A DNA stretch of 41,349 bases from Desertifilum tharense IPPAS B-1220 (GCF_001746915.1 NZ_MJGC01000078.1:1-41349), one strand, 5' to 3'; shown: positions 1-10,043, counted from the stretch's first letter. Translations and numbers: made by a program. The notes: generated by a model not told the origin, from the letters alone.

Positions 1-367
1 AGTTGGGAGTTGGGGGTTGGGGAAGAAGGGAGTTGGGAGTTGGGAGTTGGGAGTTAGGGGTTGGGGAAGAAGGGAGTTGGGAGTTGGGAGTTAGGGGTTG
101 GGGAAGAAGGGAATTAAGAGTTGGGGGAAGAAGGGAATTAAGAGTTGGGGGAAGAAGGGAGTTGGGGAAGAAGGGAATTAAGAGTTGGGGAGATTAAAGG
201 TAAAGTGGCTATTGCTCTAGACACACTGAGAACTCAGCACTCACTTCCCCCCATCTCCCCATCCCCCCACCCTCTTCTCACTCAGCACTCAGCACTTTCC
301 ACTCAGCACTCACTTCCCCCCATCTCCCCACCTCCCCATCCTCCCATCCCCCCATCCTCTTCCCCAC
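1..367. repeat. Composite heptamer-repeat element, copy A
   Basis: Positions 1-190 are degenerate GGGAGTT-type heptamers with GGGGAAGAAGGG interruptions. About 192-245 is a non-repetitive core containing GGCTATTGCTCTAGA. About 232-367 mixes CACTCAG heptamers with C-rich CCCCATCTCCCC tracts. The same three-part order occurs at 24283-24592 and, reversed, at 35999-36214. The right edge supplies the TGA stop codon of the minus-strand gene that ends at 368. The left edge is cut by the window. Such heptamer arrays (STRRs) are known from filamentous cyanobacteria. Short reading frames through it encode only repeat-derived peptides and are not genes. Confidence 0.85.
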
Positions 368-1138
368 TCAATAGAGGAGGTTATACCGTTGCAACAATCC
401 CTCTAACATTGCTGGAAGCATGTCTTTGAGTTCTTGTTGGTTTTTAAAAATGAGGCGGTTCTGGTTGGAAATGTCGAAGGGAAATTGACCGGGAAGATCC
501 GATCGTTCCATTTGGACGAGTAGGATCTGTTCGGGTCGTTTGAGTTGCAAGGCGTAACCTGTTTCGACGCAAACGATGGGACTGGGGATGAGTTGGGTGC
601 TGTCTTCGCGTTCGACTTGGGTGATGGGGGTGCCGTCGGCGATGAATAACAAGCTTTTGCGGATGCGGCGGATGGAGGCGCTGTTGAGGCGAATGGGGGT
701 GTCGGTGGCGCGGTTGGTGACTTCTAGGCTGAGGGGTAGGCGCGATCGCCGATTCAATGATTCTATCGCGCTGGCCAGTTCTTCCCGTAAGGCTTCGCTA
801 GAGGGACTATAGTCTACTTGATCGCACAAGAAGATAATTGGATCGAGATGGGCCATTACTTCTTGTTTGGTGAAGTAAATTTCGTGGCTGGTGAGGTCAA
901 TGTTAGAAATGGCGTAACCGCCGCTGCCTTCGATATAGAATTCTACAAGCTCGCCTTCGAGGTAGCGCTGAAACCAGGCGGACTTTTTCACGTCTTCGCT
1001 ATCTTCTAAAAAGTCTGCCCGCAGTGCGGATTTCAGTAAGCTATTTTTGCTAAGGCGAATGTCTGGGGGACGTTTTTCTAATTCCCGAATGGGTTCGTAT
1101 TCCTGAAGGTACCAAGCTTTTAGGGCAATGATGGCCAT
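368..1138 (-). CDS. Conserved hypothetical protein, 256 aa
   Basis: I do not recognise a named family. The protein is soluble, with no signal peptide or membrane segment. It starts MAIIALKAWYLQEYEPIREL and is rich in charged residues. The middle (about residues 60-110) contains an aromatic/acidic stretch, and the C-terminus is helical (QQELKDMLPAMLEGLLQRY). The ATG at 1138 is the first start after a long non-coding gap. Base composition and an internal HIP1 site match the neighbours, so it looks like a resident cyanobacterial gene. The stop codon lies at the edge of repeat element A. It is transcribed alone, away from the tandem-repeat region at 1211-1830, whose minus strand would form its upstream leader. 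The coding call is fairly safe; the function is unknown. Confidence 0.75.
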   Translation of the reverse strand: MAIIALKAWYLQEYEPIRELEKRPPDIRLSKNSLLKSALRADFLEDSEDVKKSAWFQRYLEGELVEFYIEGSGGYAISNIDLTSHEIYFTKQEVMAHLDPIIFLCDQVDYSPSSEALREELASAIESLNRRSRLPLSLEVTNRATDTPIRLNSASIRRIRKSLLFIADGTPITQVEREDSTQLIPSPIVCVETGYALQLKRPEQILLVQMERSDLPGQFPFDISNQNRLIFKNQQELKDMLPAMLEGLLQRYNLLY

Positions 1139-1210
1139 AGTCGATCGTTGATTGTTTCTTTAAAACACAACAGCACCCGATGAATTTCTTGACCGAGTGA
1201 CCGCCTCTCC

Positions 1211-1490
1211 TAAGTGATTATATCTGGAGATGAACTGAACTTAGACAAGCTCTCAAAATGAGATTTTCAGTTACATTGCTCCCTATCTTCTAACTGGAGG
1301 AAGTATCCGTCTTGAATGGGGGTGCTGTTGTGTTTGAACGAGACAGATTTAAATGGAACAGCGTTTTACCTCTGGTTTTGTTTTGAACTTGGCTGTTTTA
1401 TCTGCCAGGGAAGCTTGGTTGCTTCAATTACTAATATAAGAGAGATATCTATGCGGTTCAAGGGAATGAAACTAAACTTTACTTTTAAGC
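1211..1490 (+). repeat. Tandem repeat copy 1, possible structured RNA
   Basis: Blocks shared with copy 2 appear in the same order: TATCTGGAG (1221), GAGGAAGTATC (1297), ACGAGACAGATTTAA, ACAGCGTTTTACCTC, ATCTGCCAGGGAAGC, and ACTAAACTTTACTT (1471). The block after CCAGG forms a hairpin with arms GAAGC and GCTTC and loop TTGGTT. Sequence between the blocks has drifted and carries indels, so the blocks look selected. The strand is a guess. I recognise no known RNA family here. Confidence 0.5.
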
Positions 1491-1571
1491 GTTGGAATTG
1501 AAATTTTGCTCTATTTTTACGGTTTAAAATGTCAATGGCATCCCTTAAGGTTTCCGATTTATTTCCTCTTT

Positions 1572-1830
1572 ATTGATTAATTCTATCTGGAGTTCGCTGT
1601 GAAGACAGTGATTAAACTCCCGAATTTCTAAAGCGAGGAAGTATCGGTTTTGTGTAGGGATGCCATTGTGTGTGGACGAGACAGATTTAACTTAAACAGC
1701 GTTTTACCTCTTATGTGTGATTTGCATTTTAGGTGTTACATCTGCCAGGGAAGCTGAGTTGCTTCACTTTTTACTATAGGGATATTCTCAAGGGCTATCA
1801 AGTGAATTACACTAAACTTTACTTGTAGTT
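1572..1830 (+). repeat. Tandem repeat copy 2, possible structured RNA
   Basis: This is the second diverged copy, offset by about 340 bases from copy 1 over most of its length and by about 363 at its 5' end. It keeps GAGGAAGTATC (1635), ACGAGACAGATTTAA, ACAGCGTTTTACCTC and ATCTGCCAGGGAAGC. The hairpin arms GAAGC/GCTTC are kept while the loop differs (TGAGTT). On the + strand the hairpin is followed by ACTTTTTAC, which resembles an intrinsic terminator, so a short + strand transcript ending there is possible. Confidence 0.5.
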
Positions 1831-1847
1831 TAGTGTTCCCTCAAAAA

Positions 1848-2180
1848 TTAGCAATACGCTGTTACATCTTCACCGCATTCATCGGCAAGATAACATAAAG
1901 CCCGGAAACGTAAGCCCACAACTTCGTTATAAAGGGGATTGAGTTTGCACATGGGAGGAATGTGCAACAGCGTGCGACCAAATAATTGAATATCGCGCTC
2001 AAAGGGACATTGGGTCGGAATCAGTTTACATAAGAAGTGGGCGAGTTGGCGATCGCGCACTGGGCATTCATCGAGCCATTGACGCAGCGGCTTGAGAACA
2101 TCGAGGCGGCTCAAGTATTGAGAAATGTTGAGCTTGCTTCTCAGAATGGGTTGTGGCGTCGTATACTCAAATGCATTCAT
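1848..2180 (-). CDS. Mo-dependent nitrogenase C-terminal domain (Mo-nitro_C) family protein
   Basis: A 110-aa protein matching the small stand-alone proteins named for the Mo-nitro_C domain. The diagnostic stretch is in the second half: CPFERDIQLFGRTLLHIPP, then CKLNPLYNEVVGLRFRALCY and LADECGEDVTAYC at the end. The domain has several conserved cysteines. The family name comes from fusions to nitrogenase-related proteins; the single-domain cyanobacterial form has no established function, and no nif genes are nearby. The ATG at 2180 is preceded by a good ribosome-binding site (AAGGA about 8 bases upstream), which fixes the start. The gene is monocistronic. Family assignment is fairly confident; function is unknown. 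Confidence 0.8.
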   Translation of the reverse strand: MNAFEYTTPQPILRSKLNISQYLSRLDVLKPLRQWLDECPVRDRQLAHFLCKLIPTQCPFERDIQLFGRTLLHIPPMCKLNPLYNEVVGLRFRALCYLADECGEDVTAYC

Positions 2181-2443
2181 GATGTTTTCCTTCGTTCCAC
2201 CTTAAGAGTCAGTGACTTGTCGCCTGTTCAATAAGTTTCTTCAGTCGGTAGAGAAGAGAGACACAGGAGAGATGGGCTAGGAGTCACTCGCTTTTGCTCA
2301 ACAGAGCTGTACAAAGTTCTATAACAATACTGGCGAAGATCGCTCAAAATTAGCGTGAGGGATCTCACCGAATTTAGGTGAGTTTACCGCCCTGCTCTCC
2401 GTGACATCACTCAATCCCTTGGAGCGATCGCGATCGCACCCAT
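2181..2443. other. Intergenic region with a weak hairpin
   Basis: No gene seen. A perfect 6-bp stem, CTCACC (2364-2369) with GGTGAG (2377-2382) and a 7-base loop, lies about 60 bases downstream of the MOSC gene's stop. It lacks a clear U-tract, so calling it a terminator would be speculative. HIP1 copies lie close to the MOSC stop. Confidence 0.4.
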
Positions 2444-3265
2444 TTACTCTAAAGCTGTAATAGTCACGCTTTCGCCCACTTGCAGCCAGCCGAGGGTATG
2501 AGAAATTAAGTTTTGACCAAAAAAGATTCCTTTTCCGGGAATTGGTTGGCGGTACTGAGCCAGGGTTCTGAGGGGTTCTTTAGCGGCGTCTCGCGTTCCA
2601 GAAGATTGATCGGTCGTCGTCACAATACAGCGATCGCAAGCCTTCACCGCATGAAACAAAAGATCGCCGATTTGAATCTGCTTCCAACCATCCTCTGCAA
2701 AGGGTTCTGAGGTTTCGACCACAATATTCGGCCGAAACCGATCCATCTTGATGGGTTGCGCGAGGCGACGGTTGAGATCGGCTAAAGACGCAGTGGTGGT
2801 TAACAAAAAGGGCAAAGAATCGGCAAAACTCACGCGATCGCCTTCCCGTACCTGATAATTAGGATTGACCAATCGAACGCGATCGCACGATTGGCGAACT
2901 AGGCGCACCTGTAAATCGGCTGGGAGTTGCAGGTTATCCTGAAACCAGCGTGCCACAGCATCCCCTTGATCGATAGCGACAGTGCGATCGCCCCAAACCT
3001 CCACCGTCCGCTTTTCCCCATCAAACGTGGGTTGCAGCGTAAAAGTCCCATCCCCCGCAGACAAAACCAGCCGATCCGCTTGGATCTCCACCTGAATGCA
3101 GGCAAGTTGCGCGTATTTTCGCTGGGTGATAAACATCCCTTGACGATCCACCAGCATAAACTCCCGATCCCAAGCAAACCCCGTCGGCGTCACCTCTGCA
3201 CGTTCTAAAGCAATGCCTCGACAGGATTTAATCGGATAAACAAACAGCCCAGCAACCTGCATCAT
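2444..3265 (-). CDS. MOSC domain-containing protein (MOSC_N + MOSC)
   Basis: The protein (273 aa from the ATG at 3265) starts MMQVAGLFVYPIKSCRGI, the classic entry to the MOSC N-terminal beta-barrel. The MOSC domain proper follows from about residue 110, with VNPNYQVREGDRVSFADS, LNRRL, and near the C-terminus KACDRC, whose cysteine matches the conserved MOSC cysteine that can ligate molybdenum. Relatives are YcbX and mARC, which reduce N-hydroxylated compounds with molybdenum cofactor; here the C-terminal ferredoxin domain of YcbX is missing, so an external electron donor would be needed. The open frame extends upstream to a TTG at 3325, but that extension is not typical of the family and the tandem ATGs at 3265/3262 are better. 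The substrate cannot be deduced. Confidence 0.85.
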   Translation of the reverse strand: MMQVAGLFVYPIKSCRGIALERAEVTPTGFAWDREFMLVDRQGMFITQRKYAQLACIQVEIQADRLVLSAGDGTFTLQPTFDGEKRTVEVWGDRTVAIDQGDAVARWFQDNLQLPADLQVRLVRQSCDRVRLVNPNYQVREGDRVSFADSLPFLLTTTASLADLNRRLAQPIKMDRFRPNIVVETSEPFAEDGWKQIQIGDLLFHAVKACDRCIVTTTDQSSGTRDAAKEPLRTLAQYRQPIPGKGIFFGQNLISHTLGWLQVGESVTITALE

Positions 3266-3422
3266 GAGAGAGTCATCGATGGATATTAGGGAAAAGCTTA
3301 CCAAAAATCTGAGAAGAGTCTTCAATACAAAAACAGAGTAGGATGAACCTACCCTGCGTGAGTGTGGTGTGGTGTGTTTGTCTAACCTTGAGACGGACTA
3401 GAAAAATTGCGATCGCAACCTC

Positions 3423-4256
3423 TTAGCGCGCATTAAACAAGATATTCGGATCGCGGATTTGTTGGAAAGGACTGACATTCGGACTCGTTTGGACGGGTAC
3501 GGGGAAAGCCGACTCGCTAGGAACCAAAATCACCGCATCCGGTGCAGGTGCAGCCACCGTTCCACCCGCTTGTCCCGGTACGGTTTGGGGTGCAAATCCT
3601 TGCTGTGGTGCAATATTTTGACCTGGTGCAACCCCTTGCTGCGGTGCCAAGATATTCGGGTTGGGGTTAATTACTCCCGGCTGGGGGCCTAAGATATTCG
3701 GGTTGGGATTGACAACACCCTGTTGCGGGGTTAAAACATTCGCATCCGGATTAATTCCCGGCCCTGGAACCACAGGGAAGCCTTGATTCGGCGCTGTAAT
3801 TACTCCCTGCGTGGGGGTGCCAAATGCGCCTGGAAGGGTCTGTTGCGTACCCAAGTTTTGGGGAGCCGTCAACACATTCGGTGCAGTGGTGCCAAACCCA
3901 GGTGAAGTGACAGGGGGAGTAACCACTCCGGGAGCGGTATTGACAGTACCGGGTGCTGGTGTAATTGTATTCGGTGCCGCTTGTTGCACGCCAGTATTTT
4001 GCTGTAAGGGAGTGCCAACTGTGCCTGTATTGGGTGCGCCTGTGTTCGGTGCGGCGACTCCGGGTGCGCCTGTATTGGGTGCGGTGTTAACGGTTGCGCC
4101 GGGAGCCACTGTGTTACCAAATCCGCCGGCGGGTGCTGTGATTCCTTGAGCGGAAGCGGGTAAGCTCGCCATTGAACTCAGTCCAACGACGCCTAAGAGT
4201 CCTGTAAGCAGTTTCAAAATAGGATGAGGTTTGGGAGTTTGAGGTTGTTTCAACAT
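3423..4256 (-). CDS. Secreted low-complexity Pro/Asn/Gly/Thr-rich repeat protein
   Basis: From the ATG at 4256 the protein (277 aa) has a signal peptide: basic start MLKQPQTPKPH, hydrophobic LLTGLLGVVGL, cleavage after ASLPASAQ. The mature part is almost wholly low complexity. First come PNTGAP/APNTG units, then a valine-proline section, then an imperfect repeat of NPNPNIL-PQ-GV units (about 190-225), and a short ordered C-terminus ending SPFQQIRDPNILFNAR. No enzyme domain is visible. An extended periplasmic or surface protein is likely. The frame continues up to a GTG at 4322, which would put 22 basic residues before the signal peptide and is less likely. The DNA repeats make this locus prone to length variation. 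Function unknown. Confidence 0.7.
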   Translation of the reverse strand: MLKQPQTPKPHPILKLLTGLLGVVGLSSMASLPASAQGITAPAGGFGNTVAPGATVNTAPNTGAPGVAAPNTGAPNTGTVGTPLQQNTGVQQAAPNTITPAPGTVNTAPGVVTPPVTSPGFGTTAPNVLTAPQNLGTQQTLPGAFGTPTQGVITAPNQGFPVVPGPGINPDANVLTPQQGVVNPNPNILGPQPGVINPNPNILAPQQGVAPGQNIAPQQGFAPQTVPGQAGGTVAAPAPDAVILVPSESAFPVPVQTSPNVSPFQQIRDPNILFNAR

Positions 4257-4536
4257 GAGTTTTATTAATTTTCGTTTCTTTAGCGTTACCTCTACCCTAG
4301 AAGTTCCTATCCGACTTTCCACCCGTCAAAAGCCAGAACTCTAAAAGCGCGATCGCCTATCCCATGAAGTAGAATGAACCTACCTTTAGGAGCAGGCTCA
4401 ATTTCCTCAAAGACCTGCTGAGAAAGGAAAACGCACGGCTCAAAGCCCGACGTTGCAACGCTTAGAACGTTCAATATCCCTCGCTCGTGGTAACGTGGTC
4501 TGGGTAAGGATGAATCTCGTTCAAGCAGTATCATTT

Positions 4537-5010
4537 ATGCCAACGGAAATTGAACGTAAGTTTTTAGTGAAAGGGGATGAATGGCGGCAGTTGGGAACCG
4601 GAACGGTTTATCGCCAGGGTTATATCCCTACGGAAAACGGCACCACCGTCAGAGTACGGTTGGTGGGTGAGTCTGGCTATCTCACAATTAAAGGATTATC
4701 GGTGGGTATTGCTCGTGCTGAGTTTGAATATGCAATTCCGGTGGCGGATGCTCAACAAATGCTCGATACCCTCTGCGAACCCCCGCTGATTGAGAAAACT
4801 CGCTATCGCCTCGATATTGAGGGAATCATTTGGGAGGTTGATGAGTTTGCAGGGGACAATCAAGGGTTAATTGTGGCAGAAGTGGAGTTAACTGAGGAGA
4901 CTCAGCATTTGGTTCTCCCCAGTTGGATCGAGCGCGAGGTTTCAGACGATCCGCGCTACTATAATGTGAATCTTGCCCAAAATCCCTACTCTAATTGGGT
5001 TGAGCGTTAA
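4537..5010 (+). CDS. CYTH domain protein (triphosphate tunnel metalloenzyme)
   Basis: A 157-aa single-domain protein starting MPTEIERKFLV, with the signature ExExK motif (E4, E6, K8) that gives the family its metal and triphosphate binding. Other tunnel residues are visible: R39 and R41 (VRVRL), K52 (TIKG), E86-K87-T-R89, D102 (WEVDEF) and E115/E117 (AEVEL). Short members of this type in bacteria and plants are mostly inorganic triphosphatases; some hydrolyse thiamine triphosphate, and class IV adenylate cyclases are related, so the substrate is open. The ATG at 4537 fits the family start; an upstream ATG (4510) and TTG (4453) add unrelated residues. The gene converges on treY and the two overlap by 4 bases at their stop codons. 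Confidence 0.88.
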   Translation: MPTEIERKFLVKGDEWRQLGTGTVYRQGYIPTENGTTVRVRLVGESGYLTIKGLSVGIARAEFEYAIPVADAQQMLDTLCEPPLIEKTRYRLDIEGIIWEVDEFAGDNQGLIVAEVELTEETQHLVLPSWIEREVSDDPRYYNVNLAQNPYSNWVER

Positions 5011-7808
5011 GAATGGGGTTGAACCAACAGCGCAACCGGGAAATGTTGTAAAGCTTGGCTGAGGGATAGGGTGGTTGTGGCTGGCAAGGATTGATGGGTA
5101 ATGGTATTTGTCCAAGTCCCGGCTAAGTTTTCCGGGAGTTGAATGGCTGTATCTTGCCAGAGTTCGCCCAGGGGAGACTCTGCGGGTTGAATCAGATGGG
5201 TGAAAAAGCGAGGGGCGATCGCGATCGCCGTACCCTGGTCTGATTGTCGCGCAAAGGCGATCGCGCAATCGTTAAATTTTCCCCTCACTTCCAACGGCTG
5301 ATAGTCGCCATCTTGGAAAATCGAGAGATACTCCCGCCGCGCTTTTAGGCACTGAGCAATCAAAAATAGCTTAATCCGCCCGTCTTCCTTATGTTCTAAC
5401 AACTCCTCAACGAGGCTCAAAATATCCGTTTTCGCCCGTTGCTGAATCTCCTCAAGGAACCCTCGGCGCTGCTGGAAGTCCACTGGACGACGGTTATCGG
5501 GATCGACTAAGCTTAAATCCCATAACTCCGTTCCCTGATAAAAGTCGGGAACCCCCGGAGACGCAACCTTAAGCAGCACTTGGGATAGAGAGTTGAAGAT
5601 CCCATAATAGGCAATCTTCTGCTTAAACGGCCCAAAGGTTTTTAGAAACTCATAACCCGGATCGAGAATCGCTTCCACAAACGCGAGATAACTCTCCTCA
5701 TACTCGCCATCGGGACGCAACCACTCGGTATGGACTTTCGCCTCGCGAACCGCTTTGATAATATACTCTTTGACGCGGTTGGTGAACTCTTCTAAAGAAT
5801 CCGGCAATCCTCCCGTATCAAACGGACAAGCGCCTACCAGAGTTTGATACAAGAAATACTCGTCATTGCTATCCGGAATCAGCTTACCATTCACCTCAGC
5901 TTTTTTCCCCCGGTTCATCTGCTGCCAAGCCTGCGCCTGCTGTTCCCACTCGTCGGGAATTTCTGAGAGGACATTCAGGCGCGATCGCACATCTTCCCCC
6001 CGTTTGGTATCGTGGGTAGAAGTCGTATTCATCTTATGCAACCAGCGCTGACTCTGATGTTGGTTAATCGCATGAAACTCCTGCGCTGAAACCCCAAAAC
6101 GACTGGGATTTCCCCCCACCTCATTTAACGCGACAAATCGGTTATAAACATACAACAGCGTATCCTCAATTCCCTTCGCCATCAAAGGACCTGTTAACTG
6201 TTGCAAGCGCGTCACAAAATAAAAGCGCTGTTGAGTTTGTTCTTCCGTTAAATAGGGTAAGAAATCCAGCAAAAGTAAGTTTTCAATAAACTCCAGTTCT
6301 CGCACTACTAAAGGATTTCCCACCTTAGACGCAGCGATGACATCTTTAACATAAGTTTTATCAGGATCGCTGACTTCTTGGGCAGTAATATAAGTGCGAT
6401 ACACCGGAAACCGAGATAAAGCTTCAATCAACGCTTTCTTCAGTCCATTCAGCGTAAAATCATTACCCTGACGAGACTGACTCGCAATCCGCTTCAGGAG
6501 ATGAGCTAAATTATCCACATCCCCCGCCATATTGGTTTCAATAATTAGCCGCTTTTTCTCCAAAGATAGCGTTTCATAAGACTCCTGCAACTGCGTAAAT
6601 TGTTGATAAACCTCGCTGAGTTTATTCTCATTTTCCGATTGACAGAAGACTCCATTTACCTGATTCAAAAAATCATAACCGCTTGTTCCCTGAATCGGCC
6701 AGACGTGCGGGAGTTCTTCTTCCGGTTCTAGAATCTTTTCAACCGTAATATAAGTTTCCCCCGTCTTCTCCCGCAGCCATTCTAAGTATTGCGTCGGATT
6801 TGCCAGCCCGTCAATATGGTCAATTCTCAATCCGGTAAACGTGCCAGATTTTACTAAGTCAATAATTAATTTATGCGTTGCTTGGCAAATGGGTTCTAAT
6901 TCAACCTTGACTGAAATTAACTCATTCACCGTAAAGAAACGCCTATAGTTAATTTCTTCAGCGCTAACCTTCCAAAACGCAAGGCGATAGTATTGTTCGG
7001 CTAGAAGTTTTTCGAGTAAATTAAAACTTTCTGGCTTGTCAACTTCCCCATTAAAAACCTTAAGATTAGCTTGAACAAAGCTTTGAATTTCTGGAATCTG
7101 CTCGTATAACTCCCAGAACAACCGTTTAGCAAATAGCCCTTGATTTCTACGGTCTTGGGGTTGCGTTTGGGGCGGAATATTTTTGAGAATGTAGAGTAAA
7201 CCTAGAAACTTAATATAATCGGGATGCTGATAACCGAGAGTTTGCTCTAATTTGTCTAGGTTTTCGGTCAAGAAAGATAAGTAAGACTCAATTCTAATTG
7301 GTAAAGTCAGGCTATGATACTTTACTTTTAACCCCGTTTGGTCATAGCTCAGTTGTAAATCGCCATTTTCCAAACACTGGGCATAATAATCGCCTAAAAT
7401 TGGAGCAAGAATGCGTCCTTTAATTTCTTCAAACGGCTGATTCCAGGCAATATCAAAATAATCAATATACTCAGAAGTGGCACCGTTTTCTAAGACATCC
7501 ATCAGCATCTGATTTTGGCTATCAAATGCCATGTGATTCGGGACAATATCCTGCAACCAGCCTAAATCATATTTTTGAATTTCTTGAATCAAACCAGCAA
7601 ATGCTTCTGAACTTCCTAACTCAGGATTAACCTGATTGGGATCGACTACATCATAACCGTGGGTGCTGCCCTCTCTTGCCTTAAAAATAGGCGAAGCATA
7701 GAGGTCAGAAACTCCCAGTTCTTTCAAATAAGCAATAACTGCTTTAGCCGAATCAAAATTAAACGCAGCATTAAATTGAATGCGATAGGTTGAAGCGGGA
7801 ATTCGCAT
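5007..7808 (-). CDS. treY: Malto-oligosyltrehalose synthase (TreY, GH13)
   Basis: This 933-aa enzyme isomerises the reducing-end glucose of maltodextrins from an alpha-1,4 to an alpha,alpha-1,1 bond, giving maltooligosyl-trehalose in the TreY-TreZ route to trehalose, a compatible solute linked to desiccation and salt tolerance. It begins with the family's MRIPASTYRIQFN. GH13 regions are visible: DIVPNHM (about 87), GLRIDHIDGL with the nucleophile Asp (about 326), VEKILEPEE with the acid/base Glu (about 356), and THDTKRGED (about 598). Length is normal and no frame is broken. TreZ and TreX usually lie next to it in bacteria; neither is in this window. It overlaps the convergent CYTH gene by 4 bases. 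Confidence 0.96.
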   Translation of the reverse strand: MRIPASTYRIQFNAAFNFDSAKAVIAYLKELGVSDLYASPIFKAREGSTHGYDVVDPNQVNPELGSSEAFAGLIQEIQKYDLGWLQDIVPNHMAFDSQNQMLMDVLENGATSEYIDYFDIAWNQPFEEIKGRILAPILGDYYAQCLENGDLQLSYDQTGLKVKYHSLTLPIRIESYLSFLTENLDKLEQTLGYQHPDYIKFLGLLYILKNIPPQTQPQDRRNQGLFAKRLFWELYEQIPEIQSFVQANLKVFNGEVDKPESFNLLEKLLAEQYYRLAFWKVSAEEINYRRFFTVNELISVKVELEPICQATHKLIIDLVKSGTFTGLRIDHIDGLANPTQYLEWLREKTGETYITVEKILEPEEELPHVWPIQGTSGYDFLNQVNGVFCQSENENKLSEVYQQFTQLQESYETLSLEKKRLIIETNMAGDVDNLAHLLKRIASQSRQGNDFTLNGLKKALIEALSRFPVYRTYITAQEVSDPDKTYVKDVIAASKVGNPLVVRELEFIENLLLLDFLPYLTEEQTQQRFYFVTRLQQLTGPLMAKGIEDTLLYVYNRFVALNEVGGNPSRFGVSAQEFHAINQHQSQRWLHKMNTTSTHDTKRGEDVRSRLNVLSEIPDEWEQQAQAWQQMNRGKKAEVNGKLIPDSNDEYFLYQTLVGACPFDTGGLPDSLEEFTNRVKEYIIKAVREAKVHTEWLRPDGEYEESYLAFVEAILDPGYEFLKTFGPFKQKIAYYGIFNSLSQVLLKVASPGVPDFYQGTELWDLSLVDPDNRRPVDFQQRRGFLEEIQQRAKTDILSLVEELLEHKEDGRIKLFLIAQCLKARREYLSIFQDGDYQPLEVRGKFNDCAIAFARQSDQGTAIAIAPRFFTHLIQPAESPLGELWQDTAIQLPENLAGTWTNTITHQSLPATTTLSLSQALQHFPVALLVQPHS

Positions 7809-7904
7809 AAATAGGCTCGCTCTGGGTTAAGAATCTATCCTCAAAAAATTACAGCACGATCCCCAGTTAAAAAGCTGTACCCCCAGAGTGATTTTGGTCA
7901 GTAT

Positions 7905-8756
7905 TTACTCGCATAAGGCATGGGCATGGTGGCGAATGTGGTCGCCCATAAAGGTGGAAATAAAATAGTAGCTATGGTCGTAACCTTCTTGGTAACGTAG
8001 AGTCAAAGGCTGACCGACTTGTTGACAAGCCCGTTCAAACACATCGGGTAACAGTTGTTGCTGCTTGAGAAAATTATCGTCGGTTCCCTGGTCAATTAAA
8101 ATAGGACGCCCATAATTAGCACTCAGTACCAACTCACTCGCATCATACGGTCGCCAAGTTTCAATATCGGTTCCCAGGTAAGACTCAAAAGCCTTGCGAC
8201 CCCACGGACAGCTTATTGGGGCTGCAATAGGGGCAAAAGCGGAAACAGAAAGATACTTCTGGGGGTTTCTTAAGGCACAAATTAAGGCCCCATGTCCCCC
8301 CATTGAATGCCCAAAAATCCCCTGTTTCTCTGGGTTAACCAGGAAATTCGCCGTGATAATTTCGGGTAACTCTTCTACCACATAACTGTACATCCGATAG
8401 TGAGAAGACCAAGGCGCTTGGGTTGCATCCACATAAAAACCGGCCCCTGTCCCTAAGTCCCAACTTTCTTCTTCTTCGGGGATGGCTGCATCGCGAGGGC
8501 TGGTATCGGGCGCAACCAGCATTAAGCCATGTTCGGCGGCGTAGCGTTGCGCCCCAGCTTTGACGGTAAAGTTCTCTTCGGTACAGGTTAGCCCAGACAG
8601 AAAGTAAAGGATTGGGACGGGTTGGGTGAGGGCTTGGGGGGGGATAAACACAGCAAAGCGCATTTTGCCATTACAACTATCGGAGTGATGGCTGTAGAAA
8701 GCGACCGTACCGTTAAAGCAAGTGCTTTGGGAAATCAATTCAAGGCCGGAAATCAT
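7905..8756 (-). CDS. fghA: S-formylglutathione hydrolase
   Basis: An esterase-D family alpha/beta hydrolase that splits S-formylglutathione to formate and glutathione, the second step of glutathione-dependent formaldehyde detoxification. From the ATG at 8756 the protein is 283 aa. It shows the oxyanion region [12 protein letters not shown], the nucleophile elbow [10 protein letters not shown] (Ser about 151), the acid in GTDDNF (about 226) and the catalytic His in YDHSYYF (about 261). A TTG at 8768 would add four residues; the ATG agrees better with family starts. It lies 94 bases after frmA on the same strand, so the two consecutive pathway steps are probably co-transcribed. Confidence 0.95.
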   Translation of the reverse strand: MISGLELISQSTCFNGTVAFYSHHSDSCNGKMRFAVFIPPQALTQPVPILYFLSGLTCTEENFTVKAGAQRYAAEHGLMLVAPDTSPRDAAIPEEEESWDLGTGAGFYVDATQAPWSSHYRMYSYVVEELPEIITANFLVNPEKQGIFGHSMGGHGALICALRNPQKYLSVSAFAPIAAPISCPWGRKAFESYLGTDIETWRPYDASELVLSANYGRPILIDQGTDDNFLKQQQLLPDVFERACQQVGQPLTLRYQEGYDHSYYFISTFMGDHIRHHAHALCE

Positions 8757-8850
8757 GGGAAGAGGCAATAAACAGCAGCTTTAGGGATTTTAGGCTAAAA
8801 GTGCGATCGCCTTTGCTGTTTTTCTCCGTAGGCTGATTTTGGATATTGGG

Positions 8851-9996
<1,146 letters not shown>

Positions 9997-10043
9997 TCAT
10001 TTATTCATATCATTTACCCTACTTATCCAGAAATCGAGTTTGC

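Larger units (their letters stand above)
1139..1847. other. Long non-coding gap with a diverged tandem repeat
   Basis: No convincing gene is present in these 709 bases. The only open frame, 1316-1501 on +, crosses the repeat and has no protein-like features. The region is AT-richer than the flanking genes. It holds two diverged copies of a unit of about 270 bases, annotated separately, and presumably the promoter of the 256-aa gene starting at 1138. Confidence 0.7.

Noticed and set aside
1-300. CRISPR array
   Set aside because: Units are contiguous heptamers with no spacers of constant length, and there are no cas genes.
3-429. Open frames through the G-rich and CACTCAG repeats
   Set aside because: They encode only repeat-derived strings (e.g. 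GRRELGVG units) and exist because heptamer repeats lack stops; no ribosome-binding site.
3811-4149. 112-residue + strand frame opposite the low-complexity protein
   Set aside because: Mirror of the Pro/Gly/Thr repeats; the minus-strand frame has the signal peptide and the ordered C-terminus.
5007-5010. 4-base overlap of the CYTH gene and treY as a sign of functional linkage
   Set aside because: The genes converge, so the overlap shows only compactness; it does not imply an operon.
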